64,000 bases of DNA from Niabella pedocola. Its GTDB lineage: Bacteria; Bacteroidota; Bacteroidia; Chitinophagales; Chitinophagaceae. Of this stretch, positions 26,610 to 35,992 are shown piece after piece (the stretch's first letter is position 1; each line of letters opens with the position of its first letter). Under the pieces are notes generated by a model, which saw only the letters and a program-made list of their open reading frames with translations, ran no database searches and was not told the DNA's origin. The DNA lies in assembly GCF_021044425.1 (NCBI RefSeq), contig NZ_JAJNEC010000006.1:310001-374000 (forward strand), read 5' to 3'. The position numbers and the translations under genes were made by a program.

Positions 26610-29267
26610 CTATTTTGCATGTAATAAAAAAGTATACGTTCCGGAAGGCAATGCATAGCTGCCATCTGTATTTTTAATGCCCGGCATGCGCCGGCCTTTT
26701 TGCGGTTGCCAGGAGGCCGGTATAAAAAAGGTAGCGGTACTATTGGCGGGTATGCGGCAGGTGTAGCGAAGGCGGTTGCCCTTTCTTTCCCAGGACGAAC
26801 GGATCTCCCCCTGCGCTCCGTTATACGTGGCTTTAAAGACCGGCAGCCCGGTTACAAAATTGGGTTTAAGAAGGATGTTCCGGAAGCCTGGCTGCTCCGG
26901 ATCGGGAAAAATGCCGCCGAGCCCCTTATAAAACCAGGCACCGATGTCACCAAACATGATGTGGTTCAGTGAGGCATCCCGTTCTGCATCTACCTTCCAG
27001 TTTTCATAAAGCGTAGTAGCCCCGTTTTCAATCCACCAGCCCCAGGAGGGATAGGTTTTGCGCGTTGCCAGCTGATAGGCCAGGTCTGCATAGCCGTTTT
27101 CGCTCAATATATTCAATACGGCCTTGGCACCCAGGATGCCCACATCCAGTTGTACACCGTCTGCCTGCACTTTTTTTGCCAGGTTGGCCACCACTTTGGC
27201 CTTCACATCATCCGGAACAACGCCCCAGTATACCGGAGTGCTTAGTTCTGTTTGCAGGCCCGAGCCATAGATGCCGGTTATTGTGTTCAGGTATTTATCA
27301 TTGATGGCTTTTTTAATCTGCTCTGCTAATGCCGCGTAGTAACCGGCATCTTCTTTCCGGTTAAAAAGCGCCGCGGCTTTGGCAAGGATCATTACGTCCT
27401 TGTAGTAATAAAGCGAAGAAGTTAATTCCACCGGCGATTTGGATTTTACAGGCACCCAATCGCCCAATCCCCAGGTGGTTAACCCGGTGGGATACAGTTC
27501 CGCAATATGATCAATATAACGCTTTATGTTCTCATAGTTATCTGCCAGGGGTTTGGGATCCCCGTAAAACTGGTAAAGCGTCCATGGAATTATCGCAATG
27601 GTGCTGGTCCAGTCGGGCCCGTTGGCCCATTGATATCCCCAACCGCTGGTGGGGATGATGGCCGGTAACACACCGTTGGGTTGCTGCTCATCCCGGTGAT
27701 CGGCCAGCCATTTTTCATATACGGTAATGCCGTCGAAATTGTACAACCCTGTTTCCAGCGCAATGACTGCATCACCCGTCCAGCCGTTCTTTTCCCGTTG
27801 GGGGCAATCTGTAGGATACCCGAAAAGGTTGGAAAGATAGGAGTTATTGGTAGCCTGCCAGATCTTGTTGACAAGCGGGTTGCCGGCTTCAATGGTGCCG
27901 GCCTGCGGCACATCACTGTGCATAAAATATCCCTGGAGATTTGACTTGCTGAGCTGCACGGGTTTACTGCTCACTATCTCTACGTACTGAAAGCCCTTAT
28001 AATTGAATCGTGGTTTAAAGGTTTCCGTGCCGCCCCCTTTTAGTATAAAAATATCGGTTTGAAAGGGATCGCTGTCATCGGTGGGCCTATAATGCACATC
28101 AATATTGGAAAGATCGGCGTGGCCGGATGGATGAATGCGTTCGGCATGAATGAGCCGGATCACGGTTCCTGCGGTACCCGAAACACGGATCTCACTGACA
28201 CCGGAAATATTCCGTCCCAGGTTAAACACATAGTTGGTATCGCTGAATTTTTTTAAGGCTACCGGGCTGATGGTAACCACATCACGCACCGGGTGCAGTA
28301 CCTGTGCGGTGATTAGCGGCGCGGGTGCCGCCCGGTCAGTAGCCGCTGCCCATTTTGAATCGTTAAAACCGGGTTTGTTCCAGCCTGCTATCTCCAGCCG
28401 GGCATCATAGTGTTCGGCAGTATAAATACTGTTAAAGATCACAGGGCTTAGTGTTGTTTTCCAGCTCCGGTCGGTGGTAATGGTTTCTGTAGAACCATCG
28501 GTATACGTGATACGCAGGTCGAGGCAAAATGCCGGTCGGTTACGCCAGGGCGCTTTGTCGAAATACCATACCGCCGTAGACTGATGGTTGTACCAGCCGT
28601 TTCCCAGCAGTACGCCGATCACGTTTTCACCGGGCTGCAGCGCTTTAGTTACATCGTAGGTTACATACAGGTTGCGCCGGTCATAGCGGGTATACATGGG
28701 ATCGAGCCGGTGATCTCCTACGGACGAAGCATTGAGGGAAAGCTCATAAAGGCCCGCTGCAGCGATATAAGCTCTTGCAGACCGAACTGTTTTTTTCAGG
28801 ATAAACGATTTGCGGAAATAGGGCGCGGGTTTTAGCCGGGTATCATTGCCATCACTGATCCATCCGCCTTTCCAATGCTGTTGCTGCATCATGCCCGTTT
28901 CAAAAAAGGCAGCCGGTGATACATCGTAGGAGCGGTTGTTTTTACCGGTAAGCAGCACTTTCCAGGTATACTTTGTAAAAGGTTCCAGGGCTTTACCTTT
29001 ATAGGTAACCAGGTTATCGGAAGCGGCCATAATCCCCGAGTTCCATACTTCTTCACCGGTTCCCCTGGAAACGATGATCCTGTAACTGGTTTGTGCCGCG
29101 CCCGCCTGCGGATCATCAAGGGTCCAGCTAAAACGAGGTGTTTTATTATCAATGCCCAGCGGGTTTTCCAGGTGTTCGCACCGGAGATCGGTAACTTGCT
29201 GAGCATGGACCCACAGCGGAACCACGGCTAAAACCAATAACAACAGAAGGGCCTGTTTGTAAGTCAT
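26610..29267 (-). CDS. Alpha-L-rhamnosidase, GH78
   Basis: 885 residues from the ATG at 29267; the longer open frame to 29309 lacks a sensible signal peptide. The signal peptide KQALLLLLVLAVVPLWVHAQ ends near residue 23. N-terminal beta domains (TDLRCEHLENPLGIDNKTPR) precede the (alpha/alpha)6 barrel with the family signature SNLFGYPTDCPQREKNGWTG and the acidic WTGDA region, then the C-terminal beta-sandwich. The enzyme removes alpha-L-rhamnose from plant or microbial glycans or glycosides, in the periplasm or at the surface. It is divergent from the GH106 gene, with which it probably shares regulation. Confidence 0.93.
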   Translation of the reverse strand: MTYKQALLLLLVLAVVPLWVHAQQVTDLRCEHLENPLGIDNKTPRFSWTLDDPQAGAAQTSYRIIVSRGTGEEVWNSGIMAASDNLVTYKGKALEPFTKYTWKVLLTGKNNRSYDVSPAAFFETGMMQQQHWKGGWISDGNDTRLKPAPYFRKSFILKKTVRSARAYIAAAGLYELSLNASSVGDHRLDPMYTRYDRRNLYVTYDVTKALQPGENVIGVLLGNGWYNHQSTAVWYFDKAPWRNRPAFCLDLRITYTDGSTETITTDRSWKTTLSPVIFNSIYTAEHYDARLEIAGWNKPGFNDSKWAAATDRAAPAPLITAQVLHPVRDVVTISPVALKKFSDTNYVFNLGRNISGVSEIRVSGTAGTVIRLIHAERIHPSGHADLSNIDVHYRPTDDSDPFQTDIFILKGGGTETFKPRFNYKGFQYVEIVSSKPVQLSKSNLQGYFMHSDVPQAGTIEAGNPLVNKIWQATNNSYLSNLFGYPTDCPQREKNGWTGDAVIALETGLYNFDGITVYEKWLADHRDEQQPNGVLPAIIPTSGWGYQWANGPDWTSTIAIIPWTLYQFYGDPKPLADNYENIKRYIDHIAELYPTGLTTWGLGDWVPVKSKSPVELTSSLYYYKDVMILAKAAALFNRKEDAGYYAALAEQIKKAINDKYLNTITGIYGSGLQTELSTPVYWGVVPDDVKAKVVANLAKKVQADGVQLDVGILGAKAVLNILSENGYADLAYQLATRKTYPSWGWWIENGATTLYENWKVDAERDASLNHIMFGDIGAWFYKGLGGIFPDPEQPGFRNILLKPNFVTGLPVFKATYNGAQGEIRSSWERKGNRLRYTCRIPANSTATFFIPASWQPQKGRRMPGIKNTDGSYALPSGTYTFLLHAK

Positions 29268-29423
29268 ATGCGCAATATTATCAGAACAAAATAGTATTTG
29301 TACCTGCAAAATAGCCGGAAAAGTTACGTGAAATTATTTTCAGGATAGTACAGGATGGTTCTGTTAAAAACCCGGCCTATATTTAATAAGCGCCCTGTTT
29401 GAGCCATAACAGCATATTTTTAA

Positions 29424-32400
29424 ATGATGCAGCGGTTAATAAGCGGATTGCTTTTTAATGTATGGATGATTGCAAATGTCTTGCCGGCAACGGCACAGGT
29501 AGCTCCTGTTGCGCCGCAGGTACGGGAACTCAATGGCCGTTTCGGCGCGCATGACCGGACGGTATTCCAGGCGCCGTCACCAGGCTATCATCCGGAAACC
29601 TGGTTTCATTTTATCGGGGGAAATATTTCAAAGGAGGGCATTACTGCAGATCTGGAAGCCATTGCTAAAGCAGGTATTTCAGGTGTTCAGCTTTTTCATG
29701 GCCAGTTTGGAGGTAAATGGCCGGGCGTTGGTCCGGAGATCATCTGCCTGAGTCCTGCCTGGGAGGATGCGTTACACTTTACGGCTAAAGAATGCAAACG
29801 GTTGGGCCTCCGCTTCACCCTGCAAAATTGTCCTGGCTGGGCCATGGCCGGCGGACCGTGGATCAAGCCGGAGAATGCGATGCGCCACCTGGTGTGGAAG
29901 CGTCAGGATGTGCAGGGAACAGGGGTGGCTAAAAAGATCGCTTTAGCAAAACCAGACGGGATCAATGAGTCCTGGCGCGACTACCGGGAGGTGGCCGTAC
30001 TGGCGTTTCCTACGCCAAAGGATGATACCGGCGACCCGCTGGTACCGGCATCGGTAACCGGCAGTTCGGATGTATTGTGGAGCGGTCTTTTTTCAACGAA
30101 CGGAAACAAACCTGTTCAGCTTGCGCCTTCCGGTCCATCTGATCCTTATCGGATAACGATCGATTTTAATACCCCCGTTACCATCCGCTCTATTACCCTC
30201 CCCAGCATTAATAGTTTTAATCATGCCTGGTGTTACGAGCCCGGCGTTACCATCAGGGCGGTTGCTGTTCTTGAAAACGGCCAGGCAAAGGAGATCCTGA
30301 ACGCAGTGCTGCCCCAGAGCAACTGGCAGGACCGGGCACCGATGACCCTGGCCTGTCAGGAAACACCGGGGGCAAAAAGATACCGGTTTGAGATCGTGAA
30401 CCTGCACGATATGCAGCTGGGTTTCATAAAACTGTTTACTGCCGCCCGGAAAAATAACTGGGAATCGGAGGCTGGGTGGACCTTACGGACCATTGAGCGA
30501 TCGGGGGATGCGTATTCCCACCCGATAGATACTTATGTCAACCCGGATCAGATACAGGACCTCACTGCGCTTATGGATCGCAACGGGGAACTGCAGTGGA
30601 AAGCACCCGCGGGCAACTGGACGATCCTGCGGATCGGGCATGTAAATACCGGTCGCAAAAACGGTCCGGCGCCTCCGGCAGGCACCGGCTGGGAATGCAA
30701 CAAACTATCGGTGAAAGGGGCACAGGCCCATTTTCAGGGATATATCGGCCGGCTCTCGGGCAGCAAGGGTCCTGTAAACGGATTGCTTAACGGAATGCTT
30801 TTAGACAGCTGGGAATGTGAAACACAAACCTGGACGGAGGATATGGAGCCGGAGTTTGAACGGGTTACTTCCTATCCGCTCCGCAAATGGCTCCCGGCTG
30901 TTTTTGGATATGTCATAAAGGATGAGGCAACCACGTTCCGTTTTCTCAGGGACTGGCGGGCTACCATCAACGATTTGTTTACTCATCAGTTTTACGGACA
31001 GATGTCGGAACTGGCGAAAGCCCGTAATTTATCCATTACCTATGAAACAGCTGCCGGTGATGTATTTCCTGCAGATATCATGGAGTATTACAAGTATGCC
31101 GATGTACCCATGTGCGAGTTCTGGCAGCCCTTTACAGAAGGTTATGTGGGATCGCTGAATTTTAAACCGGTGAAGCCAACCGTTTCTGCGGCCCGGTTAT
31201 ACGGCAAACCCCGTGTGTCGGCAGAAGCGTTTACCTCTTTTGCACTTACCTGGAACGAACAATGGCAGATGCTGAAGGAAGTGGCAAATGTGAATATGAT
31301 CGAAGGCATCACGCACCTGGTGTTTCATACGTATACCCACAACCCTCAAACAGATTTTCCGCAGCCGGGCACTTCTTTTGGTGCAGGCATCGGCACGCCG
31401 TTTTTAAGGGGACAAACCTGGTGGAAGGCGATGCCGGCATTTACAGATTACTTTGCGCGCTGCAATTATTTGCTGGAAAGAGGCAAACCCGTATCGGACG
31501 TATTATGGTATCTGGGTGATGAGATTGATCATAAACCGGATCAGAACGCGCCGTTCCCCGAAGGATTTAAGTATGACTATTGTAATACGGATGTTTTATG
31601 GAACCGGCTAGCCGTAAAGGATGGCTACATTACCACACCCGAAGGGATCCGGTACCGGGTACTGTGGCTGCCGGCCAGCATCCGGATGCTGCCAAAAACA
31701 GCAGCGAAAATTGCCTCACTCATTAAGGCGGGTGCTACCGTGGTTGGAGATGCTCCTTCCGGCATTGCCACCCTTAGCGGCGGCATCGCTGCCCAGGAGC
31801 AACTGAATACGATTGTGACCGCCATTTGGGGTAATGCAGCAAAACGCGGTATCCGCAACATAGGCAAAGGACAAATTGTTTCGGGCATGACCCTCTCAGA
31901 CGCGCTTCAGCAACTGCAGATAGCGCCCGATGTTTCCGGCGGGCCGGTACAGTGGTTGCACCGCCGTGCAGAAGATGCAGACTGGTATTTTGTGTGTGCA
32001 CCCAGGGGCGGAACATTTGCAGGCACCCTCAGTTTCCGCAATACTGGAGATGTTGCGTTATGGGACCCTGTGTCAGGTAAGGTGTTGCCGCTGGCCGCAA
32101 AAAGGCAGGGAGACCGCACCGTTGTTACACTAGATCTTCCCGAGGCCGGCGCCGGTTTTGTAGTTTTTAATCATAAAGCGGCACTAAAAGAAAATAAATT
32201 TCCTGTATCACCGCCACCGCTTACATCCATTGCATTTACAAAGCCCTGGACCATTCATTTTCCGGAAGGCTGGGGTGCACCAGCCGCTGTTGAGGTGGGG
32301 GAACTAAAACCCTGGCCGGAGCTGGAGCTTTCCGGTGAAGGAAAAGCTTTTTCAGGTACCGCCGTTTATACAACCAGCTTCCGGATGGATACCATTCAAC

Positions 32401-32702
32401 AGAAAGCAACATATGTGATGGACCTGGGGCAGGTGAATATGATCGCTTCCGTATCGTTAAACGGAGTGCACTTTCCTGCATTATGGACCAGTCCCTACAA
32501 GCTGGATATTACAAAGGCCCTCCGGCCCGGAACAAATACGTTGAAGATCGAAGTGACCAGCACCTGGTTTAACCGGTTGGTATATGATGCCGGTCAGCCG
32601 GAAGACAAGCGGAAAACATGGACGATCAGCGGGCCTTCTTCAGCGGCCGCATTAACAAACAACGGACTGTTAGGGCCGGTGAGCATTCAGGTAGAAAAAT
32701 AA
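29424..32702 (+). CDS. Alpha-L-rhamnosidase-like glycosidase, GH106
   Basis: 1,092 residues with a signal peptide (LISGLLFNVWMIANVLPATA). The opening GYHPETWFHFIGGNISKEGI and the following DLEAIAKAGISGVQLFHG are typical of GH106 TIM barrels. CPGWAMAGGPWIKPENAM is also conserved in the family. A C-terminal galactose-binding-like beta-sandwich covers about 930-1090 (VMDLGQVNMIASVSLNGVHF). Known members remove alpha-L-rhamnose from rhamnogalacturonan II or related glycans. The GH127 gene follows 5 bp after the stop, so the two are one operon. Family assignment is by recognised motifs only. Confidence 0.8.
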   Translation: MMQRLISGLLFNVWMIANVLPATAQVAPVAPQVRELNGRFGAHDRTVFQAPSPGYHPETWFHFIGGNISKEGITADLEAIAKAGISGVQLFHGQFGGKWPGVGPEIICLSPAWEDALHFTAKECKRLGLRFTLQNCPGWAMAGGPWIKPENAMRHLVWKRQDVQGTGVAKKIALAKPDGINESWRDYREVAVLAFPTPKDDTGDPLVPASVTGSSDVLWSGLFSTNGNKPVQLAPSGPSDPYRITIDFNTPVTIRSITLPSINSFNHAWCYEPGVTIRAVAVLENGQAKEILNAVLPQSNWQDRAPMTLACQETPGAKRYRFEIVNLHDMQLGFIKLFTAARKNNWESEAGWTLRTIERSGDAYSHPIDTYVNPDQIQDLTALMDRNGELQWKAPAGNWTILRIGHVNTGRKNGPAPPAGTGWECNKLSVKGAQAHFQGYIGRLSGSKGPVNGLLNGMLLDSWECETQTWTEDMEPEFERVTSYPLRKWLPAVFGYVIKDEATTFRFLRDWRATINDLFTHQFYGQMSELAKARNLSITYETAAGDVFPADIMEYYKYADVPMCEFWQPFTEGYVGSLNFKPVKPTVSAARLYGKPRVSAEAFTSFALTWNEQWQMLKEVANVNMIEGITHLVFHTYTHNPQTDFPQPGTSFGAGIGTPFLRGQTWWKAMPAFTDYFARCNYLLERGKPVSDVLWYLGDEIDHKPDQNAPFPEGFKYDYCNTDVLWNRLAVKDGYITTPEGIRYRVLWLPASIRMLPKTAAKIASLIKAGATVVGDAPSGIATLSGGIAAQEQLNTIVTAIWGNAAKRGIRNIGKGQIVSGMTLSDALQQLQIAPDVSGGPVQWLHRRAEDADWYFVCAPRGGTFAGTLSFRNTGDVALWDPVSGKVLPLAAKRQGDRTVVTLDLPEAGAGFVVFNHKAALKENKFPVSPPPLTSIAFTKPWTIHFPEGWGAPAAVEVGELKPWPELELSGEGKAFSGTAVYTTSFRMDTIQQKATYVMDLGQVNMIASVSLNGVHFPALWTSPYKLDITKALRPGTNTLKIEVTSTWFNRLVYDAGQPEDKRKTWTISGPSSAAALTNNGLLGPVSIQVEK

Positions 32703-32707
32703 AATGA

Positions 32708-34639
32708 ATGAGTAAAAAAGAAATGCCCTCGCTGCGCCTGCTTTCAAGAAGAACCTTTGTAAAGCAAACAGGTATGACTGCAGTTGCCGGTGTACTGGCA
32801 CCCGGCTTGGTTGCCCGGCAGGCAGGCAGCACCGGCGGCTACCTGATTGCCAACCGGTTTGAAACGGCCGGTACAGCCCTGTTGCAGGGATATATGGGCA
32901 GCAGGCTGGACCAGTGTTTTCAAAATGATATCCTCACCAAAAATTTTGATCATCTTATCGGGCCTTTCCGGCATCGAACGGAAACACATCGCTGGCAGTC
33001 GGAGTTTTGGGGGAAATGCATGATGGCATCTGTACTGGCGTATCAATACAAACCCGATCCGCGGCTAAAAGCAAAAATGGATGCAGCAGTAACCGGCCTC
33101 ATTGCTACGCAAACACCGGATGGGTATATTGGAAATTACAACGCAGAAAGCAGGTTGAAGCAATGGGATATCTGGGGTATGAAATACTGCCTGCTGGGGT
33201 TGCTGGACTATCATGATCTCACCGGCGATAAAAAAAGTCTTTATGCAGCGGTAAAACTGGCCGACTATCTGATGGCGCAAATCGACCGGCAGGGCGGTAT
33301 TATTGTTAACAAGGGCAATTACAGGGGCATGGCCGCCTCTTCTGTATTGTTGCCCATGGTACGGTTAAGCGTGGCAACGGGTAACCGGAAATACCGCAGC
33401 TTTGCCGAAACGATCGTAAAGCAATGGGAAACACCTGGCGGTCCGCAACTGATCAGTAAGGCTGCTGTAAATGTAGCGGAGCGTTTTCCGCGGCCCAAGG
33501 AATGGTACAGCCCGGAACAGGGCCAAAAGGCCTACGAAATGATGTCCTGTTACGAAGGGCTCCTCGCATTGTACCGACTAACGGGTAACGAAACCTATAA
33601 GCAGGCTGTAGTGCATGTTTTTAAAAACATACAGGATACAGAGATCAATATTGCCGGTTCCGGCGCCTCTGCAGAAATGTGGTTTGGCGGCAGGGAACGG
33701 CAAACCACGCCGGTATTCCATTACCAGGAAACCTGCGTAACCGTAACCTGGATGCAGCTTTGCATGGCCTTATTAAAATTAACCGGTGAAGCAATATATG
33801 CCCATGCCATCGAAACCACGTATTACAACGCATTGATGGCAGCATTGAAAAGCGACGGATTCACCTGGGCAAAATACACACCACTGAATGGTGAGCGGCT
33901 GCCCGGCAGTGGCCAGTGCGGCATGGAGCTGAACTGCTGCAGCGCCAACGGGCCAAGGGGGTTGTTTGCCATGCCGGGTCTCGTTGCAATGCGCAGCAGG
34001 GAAGGTATTGCCGTTAACTTTTTTGCAGAAGGAACAACAGCGTTAACATCTCCGGCAGGGAAGCCGGTAAAACTGGTGCAAACCACCAACTACCCGGCAT
34101 CCGGTAAAATTGCGATCCGGCTGGAGATGCAGGCGCCCGAAGACATGGTGCTGCAGCTCCGCATACCGGAATGGAGCCGGCAAACAATACTGCAGGTAAA
34201 TGGTGTGCTTTATAAGGATGTAGTATCGGGTATTTATGTAAATCTAAAAAGGAAATGGAACACCGGGGATATGATGCTCCTGGAACTGGATATGCGCGGC
34301 CGCGTAAAAGTAATGGGCAAACAGTCTCAGTATTTTGCGGTGCTTACCGGCCCCTTGGTGTTATCAAGGGATACACGTTTTACCGGTACTAACCTGGGAA
34401 CAGTGATAACTCCGCTAAAAGAAAACGAACCGTTCATCGATCTTAAAAAGGTTGCCATTAAAGCGGATGACAGCTGGTTACAGGTTGAGGCCATGTTTCA
34501 GGCAGAGAACTATAAAGAGCAAAAGGATCCGCCGGTTGTGGTTACTCTTTGTGATTATGCCACTGCCGGTAACGGTGCTGCAGCCTCTACGTTTCAAACA
34601 TGGATGCCGCTGATCTTCAACGCGGCTAAACTTGAATAG
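32708..34639 (+). CDS. GH127-type beta-L-arabinofuranosidase (DUF1680), Tat-exported
   Basis: 643 residues. It begins with a twin-arginine signal (LSRRTFVKQTGMTAVAGVLA), pointing to export of a folded metalloenzyme. The (alpha/alpha)6 barrel contains the zinc/catalytic set of GH127: Glu341 and Cys343 in YQETCVT, and Cys410-Cys411 in ELNCCSANGPRG, matching Glu338/Cys340/Cys417/Cys418 of the characterised Bifidobacterium enzyme in order and spacing class. It hydrolyses beta-L-arabinofuranosyl or related linkages with a cysteine nucleophile. The in-frame start at 32708 is preceded by an out-of-phase ATG at 32704 that stops after three codons. Confidence 0.88.
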   Translation: MSKKEMPSLRLLSRRTFVKQTGMTAVAGVLAPGLVARQAGSTGGYLIANRFETAGTALLQGYMGSRLDQCFQNDILTKNFDHLIGPFRHRTETHRWQSEFWGKCMMASVLAYQYKPDPRLKAKMDAAVTGLIATQTPDGYIGNYNAESRLKQWDIWGMKYCLLGLLDYHDLTGDKKSLYAAVKLADYLMAQIDRQGGIIVNKGNYRGMAASSVLLPMVRLSVATGNRKYRSFAETIVKQWETPGGPQLISKAAVNVAERFPRPKEWYSPEQGQKAYEMMSCYEGLLALYRLTGNETYKQAVVHVFKNIQDTEINIAGSGASAEMWFGGRERQTTPVFHYQETCVTVTWMQLCMALLKLTGEAIYAHAIETTYYNALMAALKSDGFTWAKYTPLNGERLPGSGQCGMELNCCSANGPRGLFAMPGLVAMRSREGIAVNFFAEGTTALTSPAGKPVKLVQTTNYPASGKIAIRLEMQAPEDMVLQLRIPEWSRQTILQVNGVLYKDVVSGIYVNLKRKWNTGDMMLLELDMRGRVKVMGKQSQYFAVLTGPLVLSRDTRFTGTNLGTVITPLKENEPFIDLKKVAIKADDSWLQVEAMFQAENYKEQKDPPVVVTLCDYATAGNGAAASTFQTWMPLIFNAAKLE

Positions 34640-34672
34640 CGAGGGCGCGCGCGGGTTTCAACACGCATAAGG

Positions 34673-34703
34673 TTGCACAACGGGTTTATTTGTTCTAATT
34701 TAG
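34673..34703 (+). promoter_or_regulatory. Candidate promoter of the MBL hydrolase gene
   Basis: TTG at 34673-34675, a 20-bp spacer, and TAATTTAG at 34696-34703: the consensus spacing, with a near-consensus -7 word. ATG follows at 34722. Confidence 0.45.
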
Positions 34704-34721
34704 CAGCCAGAAATTTTAAGT

Positions 34722-35468
34722 ATGAAAATAATCCCGTTATCAGAAGGAAGCTTCACCGTAGATGCTACAAAAAAATTTATTCCCTTCCGGTTGTCAGAAG
34801 ACGAAATGAGCGCCCGTACGCACGGGAGCCTGCTGGTAGAAATACAACCGTTTTTGATCATTACCTCAAAAGATATCCTGCTGCTGGATACAGGGCTGGG
34901 CATGTCACATCATTCCGGAGACCAGATGCAGATCGTAACACATCTTGCGGAGCAGGGAATTCAGACGGGGGATATTACAAAAGTATTGATGAGTCATTTG
35001 CATAAAGACCATACCGGGGGAATGGTGAACCCTGCTACGGGTAAGCCCACGTTTGAAAATGCGGTGTATTATATCCAGGAGCGGGAAGTAGAGTTTGCAC
35101 GGGAGCATGCCGGCGCATCTTATGATACCGCTAAATTTGAACCGGTACTGGCAGGCAATGTGGTACTGCTTAAAGCGGATGAGGGCGTTATTGATGATTA
35201 TATCCGTTACCAGGTAACCGGTGCTCACTCACGATACCACCAGGTGTTTTGGATTGGAGAGGGGAATGAGCGCTTGTTTTTTGGGGCCGATGATGCACCG
35301 CAGTACCAGCAGATGAAGCACCGGTTTGCAGCGAAATATGATTACGATGGTAAAAAAGCGATGGAGCTGCGTACCCAATGGTGGGAAAAGGGAAGACAGG
35401 AGGGATGGCAGTTTTTGTTTTATCATGATACCCGCCGGCCGGTAGCAAATCCTGAAAACGAATCTTAA
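34722..35468 (+). CDS. Metallo-beta-lactamase-fold hydrolase
   Basis: 248 residues, no signal peptide, so cytosolic. The zinc motif is MSHLHKDHTGGM (H-x-H-x-D-H), about residues 89-98, with later metal ligands plausible at H171 (GAHSRYHQVFW) and D-rich FFGADDAPQYQ. The family covers lactonases, ribonucleases and many other hydrolases, and no substrate is predictable. It is transcribed alone; the only nearby terminator-like stem reads well on the minus strand. Confidence 0.85.
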   Translation: MKIIPLSEGSFTVDATKKFIPFRLSEDEMSARTHGSLLVEIQPFLIITSKDILLLDTGLGMSHHSGDQMQIVTHLAEQGIQTGDITKVLMSHLHKDHTGGMVNPATGKPTFENAVYYIQEREVEFAREHAGASYDTAKFEPVLAGNVVLLKADEGVIDDYIRYQVTGAHSRYHQVFWIGEGNERLFFGADDAPQYQQMKHRFAAKYDYDGKKAMELRTQWWEKGRQEGWQFLFYHDTRRPVANPENES

Positions 35469-35478
35469 ATGCAGGCCA

Positions 35479-35510
35479 TAAAAAAAGGCCTGCCCTAAAA
35501 AGAGCTGGCC
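35479..35510 (-). terminator. Minus-strand terminator
   Basis: On the minus strand GGCCAGCTC pairs with GGGCAGGCC (one A-A mismatch, one G-T), the loop is TTTTTA, and seven T follow. It can end the sigma/anti-sigma operon that stops at 35615, or a short RNA started at about 35534. Confidence 0.7.
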
Positions 35511-35537
35511 GTTGCTAACCTATGAAAAACACCAATG

Positions 35538-35569
35538 CAAATATATATACAGCTTTGTTAAAAAACAAA
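35538..35569 (-). promoter_or_regulatory. Consensus promoter on the minus strand, just before a terminator
   Basis: Minus strand: TTTG (35566-35569), a spacer of exactly 20 bp, then TATATTTG (35538-35545), a full match to the Bacteroidota TTTG/TAnnTTTG pair. The predicted start near 35534 is only about 55 nt from the terminator at 35479. The region is AT-rich, so chance is possible. Confidence 0.4.
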
Positions 35570-35614
35570 TATTTGTACATAAATAATTGTTTAAACATTG
35601 GTTTTAGTTAATTT

Positions 35615-35992
35615 TTAGTTTTCTTTAACATTTCTTTTATTCAGCTCTTCGCGGATCTTTTTGCGGAAAACCTGTTCTTCGGAAAAAAAGCGGGTGGCAC
35701 GGGGCTCTCCGATAACCGGTGTAAAACGCTTACGGTAATTGATCTTCAATGCAATACGTTCCTGTTCACGAAGCAGGGGATCCTGCTCTGTTTTGCTGAT
35801 TTTTTTTGAATCGGCCAGGTACTGGATCACTATGGGCCGCAGCTGTTTTTTTTCTGCAGGCGTCAGATTGAATTTTTCCGTGAGGTAACCCAGGAATACA
35901 TCATGTACGCGGTTGGACTTTGGAGCGGGCTGGGTTTGCGCCGGTCCCTGAAGTGTGATCAGTGTTAACAGGAGAATAAGAATCCGTTTCAT
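35615..35992 (-). CDS. Periplasmic Spy/LTxxQ-like small protein
   Basis: 125 residues. The signal peptide KRILILLLTLITLQGPAQ ends near residue 19. The mature part is highly charged and helical (FNLTPAEKKQLRPIVIQYLA, then EQERIALKINYRKRF), resembling the LTxxQ repeats of CpxP/Spy-type periplasmic proteins, though family membership is tentative. It overlaps the anti-sigma gene by one base (stop/start junction at 35992), so the three genes form one operon. It could be a stress-induced chaperone or a regulator of the sigma factor. Confidence 0.6.
   Translation of the reverse strand: MKRILILLLTLITLQGPAQTQPAPKSNRVHDVFLGYLTEKFNLTPAEKKQLRPIVIQYLADSKKISKTEQDPLLREQERIALKINYRKRFTPVIGEPRATRFFSEEQVFRKKIREELNKRNVKEN

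Noticed and set aside
35471..35493. Plus-strand hairpin GCAGGCC/GGCCTGC as terminator of the MBL hydrolase gene
   Set aside because: The poly-A run is in the loop and no T-tract follows on the plus strand; the sequence works better as part of the minus-strand terminator.
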